Counted from the stretch's first letter, positions 18,008 to 26,767 are shown. The stretch: 56,698 bases of DNA from Brevibacillus porteri (GCF_003013475.1 NZ_PXZO01000073.1:1-56698), one strand, 5' to 3'. Program-made: numbers and translations. Notes: generated from the sequence alone by a model not told the origin.

Positions 18008-19168
18008 TCATCCATTCCGATTGCTTTGATTGGCTGTTACTCTGCACAAAAATTGTACAGTCTCTCCCATTTTCAATCGATTCGATCCTTTTACGAGGAA
18101 GGCTGTATTTGGCTTCAGCTGTTTTGCTAGACGACGATGCAAGCCTGCCTTACTCAAGCAATGCCTGACTCGATTTGCCGGAAAACCGGAGAGAATCGCT
18201 GCTCTGGCAATATTCCTAGCACTTCTTCCCAGCGTATATAAGTAGTCTACATTTTTTTGACTCAAATATTTCCCGACATCCTCATGACCCTTCACATCGT
18301 ATTGGCCCATTTCCAGCATACTGGCGAGCACCGCGATCTTGGTGGTATGCCCTGCCTGGCTTAATACATCAATCGCTGCCTTGGCTGCATCTGGATTCGA
18401 GCTGTAGGTATCATCCAGCACCTGAATGTTATTCGCGAGTCGATAGCTGGTTAGGCGTTTTGGCTGTCCGCGAAACAGACTTAATCCGCGACGAATATCA
18501 TCGACGGGAATCCCCATCGTATGGGCGACTGCTATAGCAGCCAATGCATTGTACAAATTATGCTCGCCGGGAATAGGGACAAAAAATGACTCCTTTTCTC
18601 CACGCAAAGAACAGTCGAACCGAAACCCATTGCCCTCTATTTTCGTTCGCCCCGCCTTATAGTCCGACTCCTGCTCCTTGCCAAATGTCACGATTTTTCC
18701 CGTGAACGAACCCAGGTAAGGCTGTTGAACAAACTCGCGAGAATAGGGACAGTCCCCATTCAGAAAAATGGTTCCTGTGGGTTTCATATGACGAATTAAC
18801 TCCGTTTTTGCTAATGCCAGCTTCCTAGCATCACCTCCGAAATTTCCGATATGAGCCGTGCCAATATTCGTGATGACTCCCATCGACGGCTGTATGATTT
18901 TGCAATGCTGTCGCAAATGACCACTTCGATAAATACCATACTCAAGCACTACGGCTTTGTGCTCGTCCCGAATTCTTTTGGTATGCGCTCTTGTATTTCC
19001 TAGGAAGTTCTTGTTGTACATCGATTTATATGTGGGCATGCGTAGATTCAGGATGGTATAGATCATTTCCTTTGTCGTGGTCTTCCCTGCACTTCCCGTC
19101 ACAGCGATAACTGGCTTGTCGAGAATCAGTGTCTTTACCGGTACAGCAGCTCTTCTCTTCTTTTTCAC
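18008..19168 (-). CDS. Mur ligase family protein (MurF-like, lacking N-terminal domain)
   Basis: 386 aa. The ATP-binding TGSAGKTTTKEM is at about residue 25, and later blocks (EYGIYRSGHLRQ, NIGTAHIGNFGG, LDDTYSSNPDA, HEDVGKYL) match the central and C-terminal domains of MurF. The N-terminal UDP-MurNAc-peptide binding domain of MurF is missing, so it may act on another acceptor. Start GTG 19168 has AAGGGGTGA upstream; the 19246 start lacks one. Divergent from a CapA-like gene 155 bases away, suggesting a joint role in a poly-amino-acid or wall polymer. Confidence 0.85.
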   Translation of the reverse strand: MKKKRRAAVPVKTLILDKPVIAVTGSAGKTTTKEMIYTILNLRMPTYKSMYNKNFLGNTRAHTKRIRDEHKAVVLEYGIYRSGHLRQHCKIIQPSMGVITNIGTAHIGNFGGDARKLALAKTELIRHMKPTGTIFLNGDCPYSREFVQQPYLGSFTGKIVTFGKEQESDYKAGRTKIEGNGFRFDCSLRGEKESFFVPIPGEHNLYNALAAIAVAHTMGIPVDDIRRGLSLFRGQPKRLTSYRLANNIQVLDDTYSSNPDAAKAAIDVLSQAGHTTKIAVLASMLEMGQYDVKGHEDVGKYLSQKNVDYLYTLGRSARNIARAAILSGFPANRVRHCLSKAGLHRRLAKQLKPNTAFLVKGSNRLKMGETVQFLCRVTANQSNRNG

Positions 19169-19323
19169 GGGTATCACCCCTTTGCCTCGTTCTTCTCGAT
19201 CAGCTTTCCTATTGTATGAACGGCATAGACAGCCTGTATAGACCATTATCTATGAAAACGTTCCGCTCCTATCCAAATCAGACGGACGACTTCTGGAATA
19301 GAGTAGGAGGGGAGGTGAAGCAC

Positions 19324-20391
19324 ATGAAAAAGAAGGCCACCATCGCCGCTGTAGGCGACATCCTGATGTGGAAAGAGCAGGTGGCAACTGCCAGACTGCC
19401 TGGTACAGATCAATTCTCTTTTACGGATATGTTTCACCCCGTGACACCGATTCTCTCAGCGGCAGATCTCACGATTGGCAATTTAGAAACCACCTTTTCC
19501 GGGAAAACACAGCCCTATCAAATCGGTTCGGCACGAACCGGTTACCCTCGCTTCAACTGTCCAGATGAATTGGCTCGAGACTTGAAAACATCTGGCTTTG
19601 ACGTATTGACTACAGTGAATAACCACTGTCTGGATGGCGGAGTAACCGGACTATGCCGAACCCTTGATGTTTTGGATCGATACAAGCTTGCTCATACCGG
19701 AACCTATCGAAGCCCCGAGGAGGCAAATACCTTCCTGATCAAGGAGGTAAACGGCATTCGCATCGCTATGCTTGCTTACACGTACGGGACAAACAAGCAG
19801 GTGATCCCCGCTCATACGCCATGGATCGTCCGACTACTTCATCTTGACACGATATTATCCGACCTGAGAAAGGTCCGTCCTCACGTTGATGTTGTGATCA
19901 TCTCCCTCCACTTTGGGATTGAATTCCGCTATACACCGACGACTCGCCAGCGACAGCTCGTACAAAGCCTGCTCGACAACGGTGCTGATGTCATCCTCGG
20001 AGCTCACCCACATGTTCTGCAGCCTGTTGTCACCCCGAGTATCATGACTGCTCACGGAACAAAGAGACAAACACTAGTCGCGTATTCTTTGGGCAATTTC
20101 ACATCAGAGAAAATGCTCTCGTTTGATCAATCTCAGTGTGGAGCTATTCTGCGATTTACTGTCGAGAAGGATGAAAGGAATCAGATTTCACTCGAGCAAA
20201 TTTCAGTCATCCCGACGTTTTCGCAACGATATGTAAGTCAAGGGCGCATTTGCTTTCGTGTCATCCCCATGCGTTCCTATTTGAAAAGCCCTGATCTGTA
20301 TGTACGACCCCTGCTGAGAAAAAAGCTCCTGTTGCTGTGGAATCGCGCCATCCGTATTATAGGCAGGTCGCGGGGCGTATTGATTGAATAA
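19324..20391 (+). CDS. CapA family protein (PgsA-like metallophosphatase superfamily)
   Basis: 355 aa. Characteristic blocks include AAVGDILMWKEQ, LTIGNLETTFSG, TVNNHCLDGGVTGL, ISLHFGIEF and GADVILGAHPHVLQP with VAYSLGNF. CapA/PgsA proteins take part in synthesis or export of poly-gamma-glutamate capsule. No N-terminal membrane anchor is evident here, unlike PgsA. The ATG at 19324 has GGAGGTGAAG upstream; the long upstream frame is not used. Paired divergently with a Mur ligase-like gene. Confidence 0.87.
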   Translation: MKKKATIAAVGDILMWKEQVATARLPGTDQFSFTDMFHPVTPILSAADLTIGNLETTFSGKTQPYQIGSARTGYPRFNCPDELARDLKTSGFDVLTTVNNHCLDGGVTGLCRTLDVLDRYKLAHTGTYRSPEEANTFLIKEVNGIRIAMLAYTYGTNKQVIPAHTPWIVRLLHLDTILSDLRKVRPHVDVVIISLHFGIEFRYTPTTRQRQLVQSLLDNGADVILGAHPHVLQPVVTPSIMTAHGTKRQTLVAYSLGNFTSEKMLSFDQSQCGAILRFTVEKDERNQISLEQISVIPTFSQRYVSQGRICFRVIPMRSYLKSPDLYVRPLLRKKLLLLWNRAIRIIGRSRGVLIE

Positions 20392-20405
20392 CACCGGAAC
20401 AAACG

Positions 20406-20445
20406 AGGGAGCGGGTAGTTTGCTCCCTGCCCTTCCTCTTTTCCT
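20406..20445 (+). terminator. Weak possible terminator after the CapA-like gene
   Basis: AGGGAGC / GCTCCCT stem followed by a pyrimidine tract (CCTTCCTCTTTT) rather than a pure T run. Confidence 0.35.
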
Positions 20446-20458
20446 ACATAGCCCACGA

Positions 20459-20488
20459 TTGACGATTCACAGAACATTTTGGTAAAAT
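20459..20488 (+). promoter_or_regulatory. Candidate SigA promoter for the GNAT gene
   Basis: TTGACG (20459-20464) and TAAAAT (20483-20488) with 18-base spacing, 55 bases before the start. Confidence 0.5.
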
Positions 20489-20542
20489 TCACTTGTAACT
20501 AACAAAATTAATTTAGATGGTTACAAAGGAGAGATGACTTGC

Positions 20543-21511
20543 ATGATCACCGTTCGCCGTATCCACCCGGAAGATTTACCTGCATTTCTTGCCTTCCCGG
20601 ATCACCCTGCTTCCGTTCGGGATGATATCGCTCTTTACCTCGACAAAATGTTCACACAAGGAGCCATGCGTCAGGACTGGTGCTTCGTTCTGGAGGTACA
20701 GGGTAAGATCGCTGGTCGTCTTGCCTTCTGGACATTGCCTGGCAGTAAACAAGCGACCGATTTGGTATTGTGGGAGCTTCCATGGAAAGAAGCAGAATGT
20801 CCTTCGCTCGGAGCTCATTTCTTACGCGAAGTCTACACACTCATGGCAGGGAATCTTTCGGAGAAAATCGGCTATATTCTGGATTCACCTTCCTCCTCTC
20901 CCCAATGGCAAACGGATCACCAAGAGCGAAGAAATGTTCTGGAAGCGCTCGGTTTTCGAATTAGCCGGGAAACAAACCGCTTCGAATGGCATGCACCGAT
21001 TGAGGCAACTGCTATACCGTCAGACGGAACGCATGATCTGATCGTCTACCGCAGTCTTCCTGAGGTTGGTGAGGCTGCATTTGTGGATGCCATCATGCGC
21101 GTCTCGCAATTCACCCATGATCAACAAATTACAGAGGAGCGCTTGGAAAAAGGCCCTCAAGCCCAAGCACAGGAAATGTTCCAAGATTTGCAACAAATGA
21201 AATACGAACCGGAATGGTGGCAGCTCGCCTATACAGAAAAAAATGAGCTTATTGGTTTCTTGATGCCTACGGTCAGCCCCACCTTTGCTACAATTGGATA
21301 CATCGGTGTTCTCCCCGAGCAGAGAGGACACGGCTATATTGATCGATTGCTGAAGCAGACCACTGACGTTCTTGTACAAGCCGGAGAAACATACATCCGC
21401 GCAGATACCGATGTCAAAAACACGCCAATGGCTAAAGCCTTTTTACGGGCTGGATACCACCAATTTGCCAGTCGCCAAGAATTTTCTCTAGATTCTGGCT
21501 TGTTGCTGTAA
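20543..21511 (+). CDS. Double-domain GNAT N-acetyltransferase
   Basis: 322 aa. Two GNAT-like halves. The C-terminal one is intact (IGYIGVLPEQRGHGYIDRLLKQ with the acetyl-CoA loop, then RADTDVKNTPMAKAFLRAGY). The N-terminal half is degenerate. ATG 20543 has AAAGGAGA 8 bases upstream; the ATG at 20534 overlaps that site. Substrate unknown. Monocistronic between a promoter and the convergent carD terminator. Confidence 0.85.
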   Translation: MITVRRIHPEDLPAFLAFPDHPASVRDDIALYLDKMFTQGAMRQDWCFVLEVQGKIAGRLAFWTLPGSKQATDLVLWELPWKEAECPSLGAHFLREVYTLMAGNLSEKIGYILDSPSSSPQWQTDHQERRNVLEALGFRISRETNRFEWHAPIEATAIPSDGTHDLIVYRSLPEVGEAAFVDAIMRVSQFTHDQQITEERLEKGPQAQAQEMFQDLQQMKYEPEWWQLAYTEKNELIGFLMPTVSPTFATIGYIGVLPEQRGHGYIDRLLKQTTDVLVQAGETYIRADTDVKNTPMAKAFLRAGYHQFASRQEFSLDSGLLL

Positions 21512-21520
21512 TGGACATAC

Positions 21521-21558
21521 AAAAAAGGGGGGCGATTGTAGTAACAATCACTCCCCTT
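21521..21558 (-). terminator. Intrinsic terminator of carD
   Basis: AAGGGG...GATTGT / ACAATC...CCCCTT stem; on the minus strand followed by TTTTTTG. Confidence 0.7.
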
Positions 21559-21580
21559 GCTTACCTCATATGAACAAAAT

Positions 21581-22084
21581 TTATGGCACAATCTCAGACA
21601 TTTCTTCTGGGCATACAGCTTTCTTTAGCATCTCTGTTGCCCGATCGGTATTTACGTCTTTTACCAGTTCAATCTCACTAATGAGGAGCTGCTGCGCATT
21701 ATCCAGCATCACTTTGTCACTCGTTCCCAATACTTTTTCTTTACTCATACCAACCAAATCACGAATGACCTCAGATTGCTCGTAAATATCGCCACTCTTC
21801 ATTTTCTCTGTATGAAGCTTGTAGCGCTGCGCTGCATTCAAGGTGGTGTCGCGTTGCCCCTCTCGCATGGCGGCCAAAACATTCTTCAGAATGTCGGCTT
21901 CGACCACCTTTCGAATACCAAGAGCGGACATCTTTTCAACCGGGACCATGATGTTTAACTCTTTCAGCAGCATGTTGAGCACATAATAGAGGTGTTTTTC
22001 ACCCAGAAATTCTTTCTCCTCCATCGCCTCGATTACGCCTGCCCCGTGCATCGGATAAAAAACCTTGTCTCCAACTTGAAACAT
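21581..22084 (-). CDS. CarD family transcriptional regulator
   Basis: 167 aa. The N-terminal CarD/CdnL/TRCF RNA polymerase-interacting Tudor-like domain is clear (FQVGDKVFYPMHGAGVIEAMEEKEFLGEKHLYYVLN split over residues 2-37), followed by a helical C-terminal domain. It binds the beta subunit of RNA polymerase and stabilises open complexes. ATG 22084 follows AAGGAGGTGG; 22117 is not used. Confidence 0.92.
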   Translation of the reverse strand: MFQVGDKVFYPMHGAGVIEAMEEKEFLGEKHLYYVLNMLLKELNIMVPVEKMSALGIRKVVEADILKNVLAAMREGQRDTTLNAAQRYKLHTEKMKSGDIYEQSEVIRDLVGMSKEKVLGTSDKVMLDNAQQLLISEIELVKDVNTDRATEMLKKAVCPEEMSEIVP

Positions 22085-22115
22085 ACGTCCACCTCCTTCA
22101 AAGCAATCTAAATCC

Positions 22116-22124
22116 ATTATAGCA
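22116..22124 (-). promoter_or_regulatory. Candidate extended -10 promoter of carD
   Basis: TGCTATAAT on the minus strand, 32 bases upstream of the carD start. No convincing -35. Confidence 0.45.
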
Positions 22125-22186
22125 CAAATATTGAATTTGAAATTTTTTATTTTATCATGACGTTTAAAATTAAGTCAACAAAAAAA

Positions 22187-22654
22187 TTACTTCTTACTAA
22201 TTGAGCAATTCTGTTGCCATTCGCCGCCTAGTTTAAATACGATCACACCTCCGACAATGACCAGAACCCCTAACAATTGCGTAAAAGTAATCGGCACTTG
22301 AACCAGCCCTAACCAGCCGATTGAATCCGACCATAAAGCGAAGCCAAGCTGGGCAGTGAGAACGATGGAGATGGCATACGTTGGGCCAAGCAGTCTCATC
22401 CCTTGCACCAGACAAAAGACCACCCCAACGCCGATCATGCCACTGAACCAGTACCACGGCTGCATAGATGGAAGTGAAAACAACTGAGTTCCTTCGAAAA
22501 GGAGACCCATCGTCAAAGAAGACAGAAATCCCATCCCAAGCACAAGTGTCGTCGTAGACCATGTTCCTGCCTGTTCACTTACTTTCCTGTTGAAAATATT
22601 TTGCAGGCTGACCAACAAGCCAGCCAGTAACGCGAAGAATAGCCCGACTACCAT
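22187..22654 (-). CDS. DMT superfamily transporter (DUF606/YdcZ)
   Basis: 155 aa, five predicted membrane segments. The opening FFALLAGLLVSLQNIFNRKVSEQ and the SIGWLGL and GVLVIVGGVI blocks are those of DUF606 half-size transporters, which probably work as dimers. Its ATG follows CAGGAG and lies 21 bases after the Crp-like gene on the same strand. A paralogue stands on the other side of that regulator. Substrate unknown. Confidence 0.85.
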   Translation of the reverse strand: MVVGLFFALLAGLLVSLQNIFNRKVSEQAGTWSTTTLVLGMGFLSSLTMGLLFEGTQLFSLPSMQPWYWFSGMIGVGVVFCLVQGMRLLGPTYAISIVLTAQLGFALWSDSIGWLGLVQVPITFTQLLGVLVIVGGVIVFKLGGEWQQNCSISKK

Positions 22655-22675
22655 GATTTTGACACTCCTGTCTCA

Positions 22676-23374
22676 TTATTCGTTCGGAGTCTCGCTCGCC
22701 AGTTTAGCTAAACCTTCCCGATCCTTGATCAGAAGGAATCCATTGGCACGCTCAATCAGTCCCTCCTTGCAGAACTGCTGGATGACCCGATTCAAATGTC
22801 TGTAGCTCGTTCCAATCATATTCGCTGCATCCAAGAGATTGCTCGTACTGATCTGTTCTTTGTTGGCAGGATTCCACTCTTCTATCGAAACGGACAACAA
22901 ATAACGAGCGAAACGTACTTCTACTGGGTACAGAAGGTTGATACTTAATGAGTTGGACTTTACACAAAATTTATGCGTAATGATTTGCAGTAAAAATTGC
23001 AGGAGTGGAGCGTAGTCTGTTCCGTATTTTTTCAACCAGCGATAATGAATTCCGATCATCAGAACAGTCGAGGCCGCTTCCACCGAATTTAGATAAGGAA
23101 TTCCCCTTACATACTCAATATCTCCGATCACTTCAAGCGGTTTTTTAAAGGAAAGGATCAGGGTTTTCCCTTCGGGGGAAGTCGTAAAAATCTTTACTTT
23201 TCCCTGCACCAAAACGTACAGATGACAGGCTGATTCGCCTTGAGCACAAATGAGCTCCCCTTGATCAAATTGATACAAGGACAAATGCGACAGAAAAGGC
23301 TCATGAAAAACAGACGCTAACTGATGGGCATGGAGATAATCTTGCAAAAGCTCACGATTTTCGATTTCCTTCAT
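22676..23374 (-). CDS. Crp/Fnr family transcriptional regulator
   Basis: 232 aa. N-terminal cyclic-nucleotide-binding-like domain (YQFDQGELICAQGESACHLYVLVQGKV) and C-terminal winged helix (LLDAANMIGTSYRHLNRVIQQFCKEG). No Fnr-type cysteine cluster and no obvious cAMP-contact arginine, so the ligand is unknown. It lies between two DUF606 transporter genes in one operon and probably controls them. Confidence 0.88.
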   Translation of the reverse strand: MKEIENRELLQDYLHAHQLASVFHEPFLSHLSLYQFDQGELICAQGESACHLYVLVQGKVKIFTTSPEGKTLILSFKKPLEVIGDIEYVRGIPYLNSVEAASTVLMIGIHYRWLKKYGTDYAPLLQFLLQIITHKFCVKSNSLSINLLYPVEVRFARYLLSVSIEEWNPANKEQISTSNLLDAANMIGTSYRHLNRVIQQFCKEGLIERANGFLLIKDREGLAKLASETPNE

Positions 23375-23397
23375 TCCTCTGTTTCACCCTCTCGTCA

Positions 23398-23823
23398 TCA
23401 GGCCCTCAGTATCAGTACCCCCAGAATCATCATCCCGATCCCGATAAAATGCGGTAGCCTCATCTTTTGTTTATCAACACCGAACCACCCATTACTGTCA
23501 ATGAGAAAAGTCAGGCTAAGCTGCGCAATCAAGAGGGCTGAAATCGTCATGGTTACCCCGATATGGTGGATAGCAGTAACGTTGCTAAAAATGATAAACG
23601 CGGCGAATGCCCCACCTGTCAAATATAACGGTTTCACTCGCCTGTATGCCTGCCATTTTCCATCTCGAAAAATCAACAGAAGTAAAAAAGCCGTGAGGAA
23701 GCCCGTTAACTGCGTAAGTGTCGCGGTTTGCCAAGTACCAATATCTTGACTGATTCTTGAATTCGCTACACCTTGCAAGGTAATGAAAACACCGCCCAAT
23801 ATAGCAAAAATAATTCCTTTCAT
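23398..23823 (-). CDS. DMT superfamily transporter (DUF606/YdcZ)
   Basis: 141 aa with five hydrophobic segments. It opens GIIFAILGGVFITLQGVANSRISQ and contains SNGWFGVDKQKM, homologous to the paralogue at 22187. First gene of the DUF606-Crp-DUF606 operon; GTGAGGTGAGAGG precedes its ATG. The two half-transporters may form a heterodimer (inference). Confidence 0.85.
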   Translation of the reverse strand: MKGIIFAILGGVFITLQGVANSRISQDIGTWQTATLTQLTGFLTAFLLLLIFRDGKWQAYRRVKPLYLTGGAFAAFIIFSNVTAIHHIGVTMTISALLIAQLSLTFLIDSNGWFGVDKQKMRLPHFIGIGMMILGVLILRA

Positions 23824-23909
23824 CCTCTCACCTCACACTGATCTGTTCCTAATTAAAAAGGATCGCAAGGTGGATAGGGAAGGACATATGTCCTCATGAT
23901 TTTCGTTGC

Positions 23910-23950
23910 AAAAAACAAAGGAGAGGACCTTCCCGTTAGAAGGACCTCTC
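23910..23950 (-). terminator. Intrinsic terminator of the DUF1648 gene
   Basis: GAGAGGACCTTC / GAAGGACCTCTC (one mismatch), then CTTTGTTTTT on the minus strand. Confidence 0.7.
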
Positions 23951-23961
23951 GCTCATTCTTC

Positions 23962-24456
23962 TCATTGAATCTTCTTTTGTTTCACGATTCCTATCACAAG
24001 CAGAACGATCATCCCAATGATGGTGATCGGCAGAAACCACTTCCCAAAGCCGCCTCCCCATCCTAGAGCAATGGAAACCGACTCCAACAAGATTACGGAA
24101 AAAATAAGTAAGCAGCTATTTTTTATTTGGTTCACGATTTTTCGACTGTGCAAATAAAACTGATCGGCATTCGATTCAGTGAAGCGTGCCGGATAGTTAT
24201 GGAGCTCCGGATGTTTTTCGAGTACCTGCATGAGGAAAATGATAAAGACGCCAATCCCAGGTAAAAGAAGCAGTTCCCATTTTGAGCCCCAGCGATCTAC
24301 TTCCCCCAGAGCATTGTAATGGGCAGGCACCTCGTCAGGAAGCTGATTCCAGACAAAGACTAAAAAGAGAAGTGATCCCACGAAAAATAAACAACCAACT
24401 ACATCCCATAACCATTCGCTGCCTGTCTTTGGTATATCTATGATTGGTCGCTTCAT
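23962..24456 (-). CDS. DUF1648 membrane protein
   Basis: 164 aa, four predicted membrane segments. LPDEVPAHYNALGEVDRWGSK is the DUF1648 signature, common in Bacillales (SdpI-like immunity proteins carry it). Nothing nearby suggests a toxin partner. AAGGGGGGAG precedes the ATG. Confidence 0.8.
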   Translation of the reverse strand: MKRPIIDIPKTGSEWLWDVVGCLFFVGSLLFLVFVWNQLPDEVPAHYNALGEVDRWGSKWELLLLPGIGVFIIFLMQVLEKHPELHNYPARFTESNADQFYLHSRKIVNQIKNSCLLIFSVILLESVSIALGWGGGFGKWFLPITIIGMIVLLVIGIVKQKKIQ

Positions 24457-24770
24457 ATTCTCCCCCCTTACTGCTGCTCCTCCTACAAGTATTTTACCAT
24501 TAATGTTTATTTGCGAGTCAAGGTCAATCCGTCACACACTTCTGGGCGATTATGCCCGCTTTATTTTTCAATCACTCACTCCGAATGAAGAGCAGGCGAT
24601 TGAAAGAGCCGTATACATCGAGTAAAAGATTAACCTTTTTCAGAACAGGGCGAAAGCTAAAGGCTTTACGCCTCTTTTTCATTCCTTCTTTGCGATATCC
24701 ACTCATGCATAAGCAAGCAGGAAGCTGTCCTCATATCCTATAAAGTACCAACCGTTAAGGGGGAAGTGTC
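24457..24770 (+). other. Gap with possible gene remnant and orphan terminator
   Basis: No confident gene. A plus-strand frame ending at 24625 finishes with protein-like residues LGDYARFIFQSLTPNEEQAIERAVYIE split over 24537-24622, and 24 bases later stands a strong plus-strand terminator. There is no ribosome binding site for any start, so it looks like the tail of a lost gene. Confidence 0.4.
24649..24680 (+). terminator. Orphan intrinsic terminator
   Basis: GGCGAAAGC / GCTTT(A)CGCC stem with loop TAAAG followed by TCTTTTTC. No intact plus-strand gene precedes it. Confidence 0.7.
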
Positions 24771-24959
24771 ATGGATCCGATTGAGCATCATCGACAGCGA
24801 ATGCATCACCACATGAGGCAAGCAGAACGTTATCGCTCTTTAGCTTTTGAACATCGCCATGATCGCATGCGTCATCATACCTTTAGAGAAAGAGAACACT
24901 TCCATCGCATGCGGGCCCATCACCACAGAACGCAAATGCATTCGATGCGTCGTTATTAA
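24771..24959 (+). CDS. Small His/Arg-rich protein
   Basis: 62 aa with about 15 His and 15 Arg. HH, HHH and HRMR motifs recur, and no hydrophobic segment is present. AAGGGGGAAGTGTC precedes the ATG and a clear terminator follows, so it is a complete transcription unit. His/Arg density suggests metal or nucleic acid/polyanion binding (inference). Small His-rich proteins are also found in spore coats. No family recognised. Confidence 0.72.
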   Translation: MDPIEHHRQRMHHHMRQAERYRSLAFEHRHDRMRHHTFREREHFHRMRAHHHRTQMHSMRRY

Positions 24960-24965
24960 CTTGGA

Positions 24966-24993
24966 AAACTCCCGTTATTGGGAGTTTTTTTTA
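24966..24993 (+). terminator. Intrinsic terminator of the His/Arg-rich gene
   Basis: AAACTCCC / GGGAGTTT stem followed by TTTTTT. Confidence 0.85.
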
Positions 24994-25169
24994 TGGGACA
25001 AGCGAGAAAACGCCCAAAACAATCGTATGGAGAAATGGGCTTGGTTCGGATGTGGATTCTGTGCTCATGCCCATTCACGAAACTGGGTAAACGCATAGAC
25101 ATACATCATGTGTGATCAAAAGTGGAAAATGGGCTGTGATCCGCCCACATTCTTATGCGGAGGTACTAT

Positions 25170-25961
25170 ATGACAGATGTTTTTGTTGAACGCTCGTTAG
25201 AGGAAATACGTTTTTGGTCTCGCATCATGAAAGAACACTCCCTGTTTCTCAAATTAGGCTTTAACTGCGAAGACACAAAATTGATTGAAGAAGCGAATCG
25301 CTTTTACAGCATTTTTGAAGAAATTGAAAGCCAAGCCCTGGCCTTTTCTTCTGACGTAGACCCCCAACGAATCTATGACTTTAATCAGATGGTTCACAAT
25401 GCCGTTTCCTATATTTGGGCCTTTAAACGCAAAGTACTCGGACTCATTATTGGTTGCAAAATCGGTGGTAACAACTTTCCGCTGTTGGTCGATCACACAA
25501 GTAGGGAGGCTGCCTATTTTCGGAATCGATTAGAACAACTGAATACGGGAAACCTTGATCCCTTACCTGATGCGGTGATTAATGAAAATGTCTTCTTCCT
25601 ACGAATCATGGCTGACCATGCGAAATTTATTAACCATTTGCTCGATCCTTCCGAAAGAAAGCTAGTGGATCAGGCTAGAGAGTTTAGTCATGATTTTGAT
25701 CAATTATTGTTCCAAGCTCAGGATCTAGATTCCATGCGCCCCCAGTCTCAAACGAAACCGCTACTGAATCAATTTGTCGATCAAAATCGCGTATCCGTCC
25801 GTCAATTGCGTGACTTCAAAAAAACAGCTCGTGATCTGATTGAGGAATGCAAAATTAAGAGCATAATCCCCCCATTGCTCGCTGACCATGTGTTTAGAGA
25901 AGCCTCGCATTTTCTAGAGATTTTAGATGCCTTTGAGGTATCCCTTACACACACAAAGTAG
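25170..25961 (+). CDS. DUF2935 protein
   Basis: 263 aa with two repeated four-helix-type units, each opening with FWSRIMKEHSLFLKLGF or FFLRIMADHAKFINHLL. The recurring E/H positions resemble a di-metal binding bundle. Family function is unknown; it is common in spore formers. ATG 25170 follows GGAGG; ATG 25155 overlaps that site and is rejected. Confidence 0.85.
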   Translation: MTDVFVERSLEEIRFWSRIMKEHSLFLKLGFNCEDTKLIEEANRFYSIFEEIESQALAFSSDVDPQRIYDFNQMVHNAVSYIWAFKRKVLGLIIGCKIGGNNFPLLVDHTSREAAYFRNRLEQLNTGNLDPLPDAVINENVFFLRIMADHAKFINHLLDPSERKLVDQAREFSHDFDQLLFQAQDLDSMRPQSQTKPLLNQFVDQNRVSVRQLRDFKKTARDLIEECKIKSIIPPLLADHVFREASHFLEILDAFEVSLTHTK

Positions 25962-25966
25962 CTATC

Positions 25967-26018
25967 AGAAATAAGAATAACCCGTCTCCTATAAAAACAG
26001 GGACGGGTTTTGTATTTC
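25967..26018 (+). repeat. Hairpin repeat, copy 1 (terminator-like)
   Basis: AACCCGTCTCC...AGGGACGGGTT stem-loop with TTTTGTATTTCTTG after it. It terminates the DUF2935 gene. Near-identical hairpins stand at 28755 and 30515. Copy 1 shares its left flank with copy 2 and its right flank with copy 3. Confidence 0.8.
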
Positions 26019-26053
26019 TTGAACGAACTAAATACAATTCAGGGAGGTTTTTG

Positions 26054-26761
26054 ATGTTTTTAGCAAAAAGGTATCGTAAGCAAATTTTTAGTTTGGCACT
26101 CATGTTTTCTATTCTATTTTCTGGTCAAAGCATTGGGCATGCAGAAGATCAAAACTCAGTTGATTTAATTCCCACGATGATGAAAAAACCTCTTGGCATC
26201 CGGCCGATATTAGTCAATTCCCCTATTATTTGGGGTATGAGTTTCCAACTGAAACAGTAGTTGGAAAGTATACGATAAAATTAGCCTCTGACATGACATA
26301 TAGACATTTAGAAGCTCCTACCACTTGGACGTTTGAAGGATGGAAGCTTGGTGAGAAAAGAGAATTTACATTTGATAACTCCAAGCCCTATAAAGCGTAT
26401 CGCTTCAATATTACTGCCAATAATCGGCATGGCAATACTCATACCGTAATTAGTGAAGTTGAATTCATGCAAGGAAATGCTGAGATGCTGAGATGCTGAG
26501 ATGCCAGATCCAGATCCTCAGCCATCCGGTGATAACGCACTTCTTGTTATCAAGATGATCAGTGGACTCGAGAAAGAGTTTGAATTAACTACATCCGAAG
26601 TTCAAGACTTTATCGACTGGTATAATGGCCGTGCAGACGGACGTGGAAAAGAAACTTATATGTTCGATAAGGACTTTAACAAGGGGCCATTTACCGCTAG
26701 AAAAGATTATGTAGTATTCAGTAAAATCCAATCCTTTGAGGTCATGGAATATACCAAATAA
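26054..26761 (+). pseudogene. Broken secreted discoidin-like protein, paralogue of the gene at 30698
   Basis: Three reading-frame pieces align in order with the intact paralogue. Piece 1 has the signal peptide (SLALMFSILFSGQSIGHAED) and DLIP. Piece 2 (from about 26205) has GYEFPTETVVGKY, WTFEGW and NITANN of the discoidin-like domain. Piece 3 has the 74-residue C-terminal module, 70 of 74 residues identical to the paralogue. Lesions are a deletion with frame change near 26190-26205, an in-frame loss inside the discoidin domain, absence of the FN3 domain, and a +16 frameshift caused by tripling of an 8-bp unit. The promoter-proximal AGGGAGG remains, so a short product may be made. Confidence 0.88.
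26481..26504 (+). repeat. Three tandem copies of TGAGATGC inside the pseudogene
   Basis: Perfect 8-bp unit repeated three times. Reducing it to one unit restores a continuous frame reading NAEMPDPDPQPSGD into the C-terminal module. Confidence 0.92.
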
Positions 26762-26767
26762 TACAAT

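Noticed and set aside
26481..26504. 8-bp repeat as a working phase-variation switch
   Set aside because: A second lesion upstream (near 26200) also breaks the frame, so changing repeat number alone would not restore the full protein.
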